From NCBI GenBank assembly GCA_021018995.1, contig CM037591.1, positions 66,181,901 through 66,245,900 on the forward strand: DNA of 64,000 bases, given 5' to 3'. Numbering within the stretch: position 1 is the first letter of the stretch; the number at the start of each line of letters is the position of its first letter. The translations under genes were made by a program, and so were the position numbers. This stretch comes from Chloranthus sessilifolius. Its lineage: Eukaryota; Streptophyta; Magnoliopsida; Chloranthales; Chloranthaceae. The notes under the pieces were generated by a model. It saw nothing but the letters and a program-made list of their open reading frames with translations. It did not search any database and was not told the DNA's origin. Of this stretch, positions 1 to 9,064 are shown in pieces.

Positions 1-50
1 AGGAGTAAAGTAAAATTGCGCAAAGGAAAGACACTGAACCTGTCTTTTAC

Positions 51-1405
51 CTTCCCCGCTATTCCAGAATTTGAGATATGGGTGTGCTGCTGATGAAGGA
101 GGCCGGCCCGGGCAGCCTCGTCCTGCATCTCGAGCCATGGGCCCACTCTCCGCTCCACCCAGAGGAACTGCTCCCCCTGAGGACCATATACAATCTTGGG
201 TCCCTCCTCGAGGCCCTCCTCGGGAATGTGCTCATCACCGCCTGACATACTGAGACAACAAAAGGCAATCACATCTGGTCAGGTATAAAGATACACGTGC
301 AATGAGCTCTTTCAAAAAAAAAAAAAAAAAATGAAAAAATAAATAAATAATAAATGCCTTTTTTTTACATCCACACAAACAAAAAAAATGTGTTGTTTCT
401 TCATGTTCACTAAAAAGGAAAAGGGCCTTTCTTTATGTTTGCCGAAACCAAAAAAGGAGAGGGCCCCTTTTCCGTGCTTTCGAAAATAGAACAAAATGCA
501 AAACACAAAAAAAAGATCCCTTCCCTGTTAATAAAAAAATAAAAAACAAATCTCCTTTTTTTTATGTATAAAAATAAAGCAAGTTATTCAAAAAAAAATC
601 GTCATATGAAAATCAAAAGAAAAAAAAGGAAAAGAAAAAAAAAAAAAAAAGCCAAAGTTAAGAAAAAAACAAAAAAAACAAACAAACAAAAAAGAGTCTT
701 TTTCTTTAGGCTCCTAAAATCAGAACCCAAAAAAAAAAAACTAAGAAAAAGTCCTTTTATGTTAGAAGAACCAGAAAGGAGGGGGAGGGGGACCCTTCTA
801 TCATACCCATAAAATCAAAAAAAAAGAGAGAAGGAGAGGGCCAATACGAAAAATATGGTAGACGGTAATAATAAATCAATATCTTAGTTTAGTTTTCAAA
901 CAATAAAATCCATTTCCTTAATTAAATTTAAGAGAAACCAAAAATATTTTCCCTTAATTAAATCATCAGTTCCTTAATTAATTTTCAAAAAAGAGAAAAC
1001 CAAAAATCCCCTTCTCCTAATTAATGTCCAAAAAAAAAAAAAAATCATCATAAAAAATACCCAAAATCCTTGCTTTGTGTTCAAAATAAAAACAAAAACC
1101 AAAAACAAGAAGAAAACCCCTTTCTTATATAAAACAAAACACAAAAAAAACAAGAGAAGAGAGAATGCATAAATATATATATTTAGGCATCCACAAAAAA
1201 TCCATAAAACAACAGAAAGAGGGCATTATTCAAAAAAATCATCAACACATCATCAATAAATATATTCACAACAAAAATAAACCATTATTCATCTAATAAT
1301 ACAAGATCATGATGATATTAGCAAGAAAAAAAAAAAAAAAAGAGGTTTTTTACCTTACAGAAAAATCAGGGTCTTTAATCTAGCGTGATCCGGCGATCGA
1401 TCCAT
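51..1405 (-). CDS. Predicted spliced antisense gene in element A, 5' part
   Basis: On the minus strand an ATG at 1405-1403 opens 15 codons plus two bases, ending at 1359 against a GTAAGG donor (1358-1353). A T-rich stretch of about 1.1 kb then ends in a TTTGTTGTCTCAG acceptor (AG at 251-250). Joining 1359 to 249 keeps the frame and gives 66 further codons (exon 2, 249-51) before an AAG|GTAAAA donor (GT at 50-49). Without that second splice the frame stays open to the window edge. Exon 2 is GC-rich and begins acidic (MSGGDEH, EEGLEEG), unlike the low-complexity flanks. I do not recognise the product. Tat elements such as Grande and Retand are known to carry antisense ORFs between pol and the 3' LTR, and the location fits. 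The intron is inferred from splice consensus and phase only. Confidence 0.5.
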
Positions 1406-1521
1406 AAGCAAAAGCAATGGCAATGGGGTATGCGTAGAGGCAATGTAAAGGAACCCTAGGAGGAGAGCGGATTTCGGTTTCAAAGAGGAAGAGGGGGAGG
1501 AAAAATTTGAAATGATGCCCC

Positions 1522-1683
1522 ACAGCCCGAGTTCGGGCTGTTTAAATCCCCCCAACCAAACCTGGCACAACTAATAGTTGCCCCAGGCAAAGTTTTGCCC
1601 TCCTTTTACTTGGCACAACTATTAGTTGCACCAGGCTATTTTAAGGCCCTTAGTGGCCTGACGCAACTAATAGTTACGCCAGG
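1522..1683 (-). promoter_or_regulatory. Putative promoter region of the antisense gene
   Basis: Just upstream of the predicted antisense start lie, in order: a perfect inverted repeat with 9-bp arms (ACAGCCCGA/TCGGGCTGT, 1522-1541), a TATA-like TTTAAAT (1541-1547), and three copies of the 27-bp palindrome typical of this family's LTRs (1561-1587, 1609-1635, 1657-1683). In the LTRs the same palindromes lie 250-300 bp upstream of a TATAAATA box. The promoter role is inferred from that parallel. Confidence 0.4.
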
Positions 1684-1909
1684 CACTTAGGCCGAGTTCT
1701 GGGCCTGGTACGGGCCAGATGGGAAAACCGGTTACCCCACTTTTTGTTGTTTGTTCTGTCACTCCCGGCAGATGCACACGCACCCGAGGCGGCATTTCGG
1801 TCATCCTTCGACTTGCCAAGGAAGCCGTGCTAAAATAAAGATGGACCGAGGTCGATAAGCACCTCGGTCCTACACAAAAATGAAAAATCCCTACAGAGAA
1901 GCCAAAAGT

Positions 1910-2040
1910 ATTCAAAAATAAAATTCACATAATAGCTTGAAAATTCCAAAAAATTCACATAAAATAATAGCTTCAAAATTCAAAAAAATCACATAAAATG
2001 ACAATTGAAAAATTCAAAAAATCGCATAAAATGATGGAAA
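1910..2040. repeat. Degenerate tandem repeat, about 33 bp x 4
   Basis: Four imperfect units of 30-35 bp, each of the form ATTCAAAAAA-TCACATAAAATgA followed by an A-rich tail. No counterpart is visible in elements B or D. No function is apparent. Confidence 0.7.
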
Positions 2041-3302
2041 AATCAAAAACAGATTTGCATTCCCCACAGCGACAAACAGGCATAAAGCACTAAAATGTCA
2101 ATATTTTATCTGTAATGTAGTTGTGCCATATTAAAGTCATAAGCCAGAGTTTTGCCTCAGATCTTGGGATCCTACTTTAAGGAAGGAGCAACAGTGTCGG
2201 TCCCGGTCAAACAGTCGATGTTTCGATCAAGTCGACTCTACTGCTAAATCTTTGCGATGAGCGCTCTGTACATATGAACTTAAGAGTCTTAAAGCTTCAA
2301 ATTCTCCGTTGGAAAAGGTCAATCGTTGGTTGAAACCAACCTGTTAAGAATGAGATTACGTATCAATCAAACTATGTGCAACCATACATTCAGAAGGGTT
2401 CATTTCCCTTTTATTTCTGCAGGCTTAAAACCTGTATGGGCAGCGGCATCCCTATAAAGTGTACGTCATGCATCTGGGTATCCGTATGATGGTCGTTTGT
2501 CCCCGTAAATTATACTCGGGCGGGTCCGGGTCGGGGCTTCCATCGCCTTCGTTGTTGCTTATTCCCCCTGATGGGTGCACGATTATGCATAGTTAATTGA
2601 TGTTTATGATCATTGTCGGCAGGAACCAGGATTGGATGTCCCTTTTAGTAGGCACCCAACAACTGGTTGGATATATTTAGTGGTATTTGAAGCTGGATGC
2701 TCTGGGTCATGTGGACCTGGGGCACGTTTTTGAAAATGGCACGTACTCCTAAAAAGCGTTGTGACATCTATCCACTTCGCTCGGACAGTCATGCTAAATA
2801 AACTTCGTGGTCGATGGGTTCGCCCAAAAATCTCAAACCCTGCTTTCAACAGGGGCACCCGCGAATAATCCAATAAGGTCATCAAATGCCTTGTAGGATT
2901 GGACGCAAATTATGGAGCCTTGCGTATGTTTGCTTCACACCTATCTTTGAATGTGGGTCAATCACCCCTCTTACTCACGAGGCTGTTGCATTCAAAATGA
3001 ATTTTAAACATCAAATACCTTCAAATCATCTCGAGAAGCGGACGTTTTTCCTGACTAACGGGCTTTTACAACTTGAGAGGCGAACATTTTTCTCAGCTAT
3101 TGGGCTTTCGCAACTCATTCCACCTCGGTTATGCCCAGTAATGTCGCTAAGCGCTTGGGAACCGATTACCTCGAGAAATGAATGATTAGCCTGGCACCCC
3201 AGGGCTTTCATTTTATCACCATGTTACTCACCTGATGTTTGAAGTTCGTTCTGAATGTAGCGGACCCGTCAGTAATGCCTTGGGCCTCTTCGGATCTCCT
3301 TT

Positions 3303-3347
3303 CTTTGGCATACAATTATTAGTGATCGGATACCAAAGAGGGGCATC
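3303..3347 (+). promoter_or_regulatory. Polypurine tract of A within a hairpin
   Basis: The purine tract AAAGAGGGGC directly precedes the LTR and should prime plus-strand DNA synthesis. It begins in the 3' arm of an imperfect hairpin (CTTTGG at 3303 pairing with CCAAAG ending 3338). The same hairpin is present in B (30888-30923) and D (54731-54766). Confidence 0.7.
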
Positions 3348-3748
3348 TGTAGACACCCAAAATTGGCCCAAGGCCCAATCGAAACACATTTCAAGAGAGG
3401 CGCAATTCTTAGCTTTTAATGGCATGTATGGAATCCTTAGGAATCACCCTAAACCCTTAGGAATCACCCCAGACCCCTTAGGAACCTATCTCGAACCTTT
3501 AGAAACCAGTCCCGACCCTTAGAACCCATTTCGAACCCTAAACCTAACCTTCCTAGGCAAAATTAAAGGGTGGTACACCAGAGCTAGCTACGACCCTCTA
3601 CGGTGATCAAATCTCATACCATTGAAAAGTAGAGGTCATCAGCTTTCCAACGGTCTAAGAATCGCCCCAATCGAAGGTATACATTAAAAGATATCGCAAT
3701 CCGAACTCGGAGGGCAGAGAAGTAATTTCATGTGGGCCTCCCTAGGAA

Positions 3749-4004
3749 TTTGGCGGAACTAATAGTCGCGCTAGTCTATTTCTCCCCAGAAATGGCCTAG
3801 CGCAACTAATAGTTGTGCCAGTTATAACTTTGTCTAGCGCAACTATTAGTTGCGCCAGGCCAATTCCCCAGACTTTAAGCCTGGTGCAACTAATAGTTGC
3901 ACCAAGTTTAAAGGTGGCCCCCACCCCCGCGAGCTAACTTCCAGGCTACTGTTCGTCACTGTTTTACTATACATTTGCCTAGCGCAACTATTAGTTGCGC
4001 CAGG
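3749..4004. repeat. Cluster of five 27-bp palindromes in the A LTR
   Basis: Copies at about 3749-3775, 3796-3821, 3833-3859, 3880-3906 and 3978-4004 follow the pattern CCTGGCGCAAC-TAATA/TATTA-GTTGCGCCAGG. The copy at 3880 has paired changes in both arms (GGTGCAAC with GTTGCACC), so pairing is kept although the sequence differs. The centre base is A or T, so copies occur in both orientations. Confidence 0.9.
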
Positions 4005-4285
4005 CATATGAATAGTATTTGTTAGATTTTGCCTCAAAATTCGTGATTAGGGTTTGACTTGTTGACTACCTTGACCTTTGGGGTGTGTTTTGCTAGTTCT
4101 GTTGCACTCATTCACTACCTATTTGCAACCCCTTAAGTTGCTTAAGGCCTCACCCCATCATCCACCATTGGAGGACCTTCTCACACATTTCAAGCCTCCA
4201 AAAACCCTAGGAAGCCTTAGATGTTAGATTACCTAATTCTTAACCATGTTTATAATCTAAACACCCTCCTAATCCACCCATTTCC

Positions 4286-4293
4286 TATAAATA
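4286..4293 (+). promoter_or_regulatory. TATA box of the A LTR
   Basis: TATAAATA followed by a C-rich stretch and AAGAGAGAAAGAGCTC; the same box and context occur in all LTRs of this family. It marks the likely U3/R promoter. Confidence 0.7.
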
Positions 4294-5014
4294 GAGCCCC
4301 CCTCCCCTTGGTTTAAGGATTGAGAATTTTGCTTAAGAGAGAAAGAGCTCCAAGTGAGAAGTTCTTCCTTCCTTTGGTGCACTATTTTCACCTAAAATCC
4401 AGAATTCAAAAACCCTTCCCAAGCTTGCTCTTACACCCAAAATCCTTAGCCTAGGTGTGTGTGATCCCCTAGCCTCTCTTCTCCATCTCTTAGCTAGTAG
4501 GCCTTAGTGGTTAGAACCCCTTTTTCCACCATTCAAGCCTCCAAAAGTTCATCAAAAGCAAGCCAAGCAAGGCTCCTCTACGGTGCTACAAGGGCCCGAG
4601 GGCTCCGGCTCTCACTTTCTTCTCCTATATCTTTCTAGCTCTCTCCATCCTCCCATTTGTGTCGTTACGCCGCCGACTTTTCGGTAGGAACGGAGGGGCA
4701 CAAATAGGATTCAAAGCCCTTTTGGGCAAGAGGAAGCTATTTTCTTTTCTTTTACTTCATTTTATTTTTGACCATTAGTAGAGACCGCAATAAGCGCGTT
4801 GGTCGGGTGCCTAACACCTTCCCAATTGATAACCGAAGCCCCTACCCAAGAGCCTTTGGTGTGGACCGGATTCAGAGTCATATTTTAGCACTTAGGTGCT
4901 CATAAAAATGAACTAGGTATCCCGGGACATCGAAAGCTCCGGGTGGTGACTCTATATTTTTCGTTAGATAGCGCATCGTCCCGACGGGATCGTCTCGATT
5001 CCCACGGTTGCACA

Positions 5015-6242
5015 CCTGGGATGACTTCACTATTATACTAGTTGATTTACTCAGTTACCCGTGTACGCACACACACCGTATCATCCACATACTAACTTTA
5101 GCATTTTAAGTTTTCAACTCAACTTTTAAAGGTACATGCATTCATATTCTATTACTATATACATGCTCTCGTAATTAAGGGTACAAGTTCAGACATTCCC
5201 TACCTTACAAGCCACAAAATTCCAAAGATTCTTCAATCCTAGCTAGTGCTCGACCATCTCTAAGTTTGGCTTAACTAGGCCTGGCCAAACACACATAATA
5301 TGTCATTATATGTATAAGACGTTGGGGTTAGTAGCCTAACCCCAGCAGAAGAACAATCCGTATGAAAAACCACAAAAGTCTGAAATTGTCCAAATCGATT
5401 GAACAAAATCCAAAATCGATCGAACGATTTATATCTCGTTCGATCAATTTCGTCAAAAATCAATTTAACCTTATTTTAGTTTCCCTGCAAACCGATTGAA
5501 TAATTTTAAATCGTTCACACAAGTTCACAAATCGATCGAACGATTTCTAAAATCGTTCGAATGATTTCTTTAGAATTCATTTTTCACCTTATTTCTTCAC
5601 TGGTCAAAATCAATTGAACGAGTTCTAATTTCGTTCGATCGATTTTGCCATTCTCAAATCCGAACGAATTCTATCATCTAGAACTCACTTCATCATTATC
5701 TACACCAATGATCATCTCTTTCCATAGCTAATCTCTTAAATTTATCATTTAGCAACTAAAATTAGCTTAAAAATAGTAGGGCTTACCATTTCTACCTATG
5801 GGATCCCTTGATCCAAGGCTTTAGCTCACTAGGGTTTCTCAAACCCTCAAATCTCGAATCCCCCTATCAATAGCAAGCTCAATCCACAAGCTTTCCGATC
5901 CCAGATCAATCACTCGCATTCAATGCACCGATCCTAGATTTCACCACAACATCTCCCTCTCATTTACTCTCTTTCAATTTTCTCAACAACCAATGAAAGA
6001 GAAATAAATTCGCTTTCCTTTTTCCTTATAACCTATCCTTTATAGTTTGGTGTAAAACACATACAACTAACTAAATGTATGTATTCTTACATTTCAACTA
6101 AGCACTCCTATTTCCCATAAATCCACCTCTCACACATGTTCAACTAAGTCAACCAAGTAAATGTTGACCTGGTCAAACATGTGACTAGTCGGTCCGCTTC
6201 CCGAGGTGCACTATTTAAGCATGAAGTTTCCGGGATGTTACA
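5015..6242 (-). repeat. 3' LTR of element C, part not displaced by A
   Basis: Aligns closely with about 13998-15247 of the C 5' LTR and ends on the minus-strand start TGTAACATCCCGG. The breakpoint falls inside the third copy of an ATCCCTGGGAT palindrome, where element A inserted. The remainder, matching 12853-13997, must lie left of the window. Confidence 0.9.
5385..5660. repeat. C-type ATCGATCGAACGATTT motif array in the C 3' LTR
   Basis: About ten degenerate copies of a 12-18 bp near-palindromic motif (such as AAATCGATCGAACGATTTC and CGATCGATTTTG) separated by 15-40 bp, with the spacer word CACTGG. The same array recurs in the 5' LTR (14370-14670) and in the internal region upstream of the extra ORF (8330-8745). 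Confidence 0.8.
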
Positions 6243-6258
6243 TTCACCCCTCCTTGGG
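6243..6258 (-). promoter_or_regulatory. Polypurine tract of element C
   Basis: On the minus strand CCCAAGGAGGGGTGAA lies directly before the LTR start TGTAACATC. Element E has the matching context (AAAATTCCTAAGGTGGGGAGAA, 50887-50908). Confidence 0.7.
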
Positions 6259-6701
6259 AATTTTCGTCCGCGAAAATTAGACTCAAGGCCCCCCCACACC
6301 CCGACATGGGAGGCCACACACACCACATAGGTTATCCATAACAACAGAGTTTTCATAACAAAAGCCATAGATTTGGGAGAATAAAACATAGCACAGAATT
6401 GAGCTGTGCAAACACCCATCCTGCAAGAAACACATGCATCCACAAACAACCACACATTCAAACTATAGAGTACACCCAACAATTTAACTATCAAACATGG
6501 CCCATATCAAAACAAGAACATATATTTAAAAGATCACCAAAAAGGTATGCACAGAGTTCGGAGTGGCAGCCATGCCACGATTGTTCAAGAGGACCCACGT
6601 CCCCGGGTACCTGTGTTAAAAGTTATAAATTTTTTTTTTCCAAAAAGTGTATTAAATATCCAAAAGTTTACACCCCAAATAGCACGCCAAATAAACAGCC
6701 C

Positions 6702-8026
6702 TCAAGACGCCCCACCGGGATCGTCGTCATCGCCATGCCCTCTCACACCTGAAGTCGACGCATCCGGGATCCAGGCCTGCATTGCCGCCATATGCTGGAG
6801 ATAGTCAACGGGGTACATAAAGCTCATCTCCTCAGCATGCAGTGCGTTGTAGTAATCTAGCCGGCGATTAAGAAGGTCGTTATTCTCTGCCATTTGTCGA
6901 GTGTTGGCCTCTAAAAAGGCATAAAGATTAGCGATAGTCAACGTAGAAATGCCCTCAGGTGGTGGTGGTGGTACGTGCGTCTAAGCACGGCGTCGAACAG
7001 GCTGCTGCAATGGAAAAGTAGCAGCAGGCTCATCGTGAATAGGGGTGTCGTGTGCTGGCTGGTCTAGAGCTTGTGGTTCCGGCTGAGGTGGTTCTTCGAC
7101 TAGTGGGTTTTTGATCACTTTTATATAGGTTCGATTCTAGTCAACCATGGTGAATGGTTGGACATTACCCGTTAGTCGTGGTTCGTTCGGAGAGAGGGTA
7201 TACATATCGCCGCCCGCATAATCCTCGACCACCAGGGAGATCAGTCGAGCATAAGGCATGTCATCGACGGGCTTCTTGGGGCGTTCAAGCATCTTTTTAC
7301 ATGCATATTTCATCCCTTCAATGGCCATCTTTGGCGCGTTAAACCATCAGCCACTGAAGGTCGCAAAGAGTGCCATTTGGACTTCACCCACCCTTTTTGT
7401 TTTATGGCGTAAGGGGTACAAATTGCATTGAATGATCAAATCGAGCATCCAAAGCTCGCGCGGTAAGTCGACACGTTTAATCAAGCGACCTGAACCTGTT
7501 CTACCATGGGTCATCTCAGCTGCGACATATTTGTAATCTAGAGTGACCGGAAAAGGCTCAGCGAGGGCAATGTCTTCATGGTTATACGTATGGAAACACT
7601 CTAAAGCATCAACCACGTCATCAAAGGTGAACGTATAAGGCCGATTATCTATTCGCATCCTTAGGATGGTCGGTCTTTAATCACTTCCATATTTTGATAG
7701 AATAATCTCACTATTCTAGGGTAAAAACTATCCTTACATGGGCGAAGTATCCCGGTCAAGCCCGCGGTGGAAATGTAGTTAAAAGCCCAATGAGTCTCAT
7801 CTCGCTTGGCAAAAATTTTTAGATCGATGATCCACTCGGGCTCAAATTCCTTATCAGACCACCATTCATTTGGTCGTTCACGTGGGAGTGGTGGGGGTGG
7901 TGGTTGTGTAGATGGTGTAGACGAAGAACCCGTAGATGGTTTCTTCGGTGGTTGTCGTGAAGAGGAACCCGAAGTGGGTTTCTTCGGTGTTGAACTCCCC
8001 GTGGCTTGGCGAGTCTTGGGGGACAT
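6702..8026 (-). pseudogene. Extra ORF of element C (plant transposon-protein-like)
   Basis: A degraded ORF of about 440 codons between the integrase-chromodomain and the 3' LTR, on the same strand as pol. It starts MSPKTRQATG and has a Ser/Pro/Thr-rich N-terminus (residues 1-50, six consecutive Pro), then NEWWSDKEFEPEW, FYPRIVRLFYQNM, a block with VDLPRELWMLDLIIQCNLYP, and a C-terminus with FMYPVDYLQ. One frameshift lies near 7660, and in-frame stops at about 7344, 7134 and 6980. It is clearly homologous to 49102-50562 of element E, with the same order of blocks. The (F)YP-x-(L/I)VR-x-FY-x-N block recalls the 'putative plant transposon protein' domain seen in additional ORFs of plant retroelements; that assignment rests on pattern only. 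Confidence 0.75.
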
Positions 8027-8300
8027 TGTAAACTAACTACTAAATTAGGGTTTATGACCAAGGTTGTAGCCCTAATTTCACAAACCCTAAGATAGGAAGA
8101 AAATGGAGATTTCAAAGACCGAAATAGAGGTTAATGGTTACCTCTAGATGTTCCAAGTAAATGTGGCGTGCTGTTCTTAGCTTGAGATGGTCGGAATTGA
8201 TGAAAACCAGTGGCCCTTCAAAGACCCTAGAGCTCTCTCAAGGAGAAGAAAACAAAAGAGGGTTTGGGGATTTCGAATGAATAGCAAAAATCACACCCAA

Positions 8301-8327
8301 ATATATATATATATATATATATATATA
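8301..8327. repeat. (AT)n microsatellite, candidate TATA region for the extra ORF
   Basis: A 27-bp AT dinucleotide run, reading ACTATATATA on the minus strand. It lies between the motif array and the extra ORF start, about 275 bases upstream of the ATG at 8026. E has CTATATAAG in the same relative place (48852-48860). Confidence 0.6.
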
Positions 8328-8329
8328 GT

Positions 8330-8745
8330 CCAAAATCGATCGAACGATTTTCAATTCGTTCGATCGGTTTTCAAACATTAAATGCCAGCCCCAAAAATTC
8401 GTTCTAATGGATGTTAATTTCGATCGAACGAATTGCATTAATTAAAATGGTCCCAAAAATTTTGTTCAATCAATTTCAAATTTCGATCGAACGATTCGCT
8501 GAAGTTAAATTTATACTACTTTGCAATCCACTGGCCCAAGCATTTCATTGAAACGATTTGGAAAATTGATCGAACGGTTTCTAGCAACAACATAAACTTC
8601 TCACTGGTCTTTGTATTTCATTCGAACATTTTGAGAATCGATCGAACGATTCTCTGGCAACTCTGAAGCCTTAATCCTATAGAAATTCAATCGAACAAAT
8701 TTCAATTTCAATCGAACGAAATTCTCAGAATTTCAGTTGAGGTTG
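8330..8745. repeat. C-type motif array upstream of the extra ORF
   Basis: About 14 degenerate copies of CGATCGAACGATTT-like motifs over 415 bp with CACTGG spacer words, matching the arrays in both C LTRs. It lies between the pol end (9065) and the extra ORF. The rest of the gap (8746-9064) shows nothing recognisable. Confidence 0.8.
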
Positions 8746-9064
8746 TTTATACATGCCCCTTAACTCCTTCAATAACTAGCCTCTAGTTACAAAAATAAAA
8801 ATGATCTTCCACGGCGTGATTGATCACGTTATGCATAGATCATTCGCACGGTTTGCCAATCCATGAACTAAGTGGTAGCTCCACCAATTTGGTAGCAGCT
8901 CGTCGATTATACTTCGTCGAGTCCAACTCACAAGTACCAACAAATAATTTTCAATACACTTACAATTATAAAACAAATCTCAATACATTCTTACACATTT
9001 TCACTCACACATTTTAAATTCCAACTTACAACTACAAAACAAGGTTCGAACTTGTACTTATTTA

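Larger units (their letters stand above)
1..5014 (+). mobile_element. Element A: Tat-type Ty3/gypsy retrotransposon, 3' part
   Basis: This is the 3' portion of a plus-strand LTR retrotransposon whose gag-pol lies left of the window. From about 2041 to the 3' LTR it aligns by eye with 29640-30932 of element B, and its LTR has the same TGTAGACACCC start and CCCACGGTTGCACA end as B and D. Positions 1-2040 have no counterpart in B and hold an antisense gene and A-rich DNA (T-rich on the antisense strand, like a plant intron). The element ends at 5014 inside the 3' LTR of element C; the first five bases after it, CCTGG, are the candidate target duplication, but its partner is outside the window. 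No sense coding region is visible here. Confidence 0.85.
3348..5014 (+). repeat. 3' LTR of element A
   Basis: A 1667-bp LTR starting TGTAGACACCCAAAATTGG and ending CCCACGGTTGCACA. It is collinear with the B LTRs (16132-17747, 30933-32530) and the D LTR (53111-54721, reverse) but clearly more diverged from them than the two B LTRs are from each other. It contains a palindrome cluster (3749-4004), a TATAAATA box (4286-4293) and the conserved block around 4560-5000 (CTCCTCTACGGTGCTACAAG, GGTATCCCGGGACA). Confidence 0.9.

Noticed and set aside
564..812. Lys-rich plus-strand ORF
   Set aside because: Translation of A-rich simple sequence; on the other strand this is the T-rich predicted intron.
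6399..6804. Plus-strand ORFs over the C 3' untranslated region and extra-ORF end
   Set aside because: Antisense of the conserved C-terminus of the extra ORF, with no codon conservation in E.
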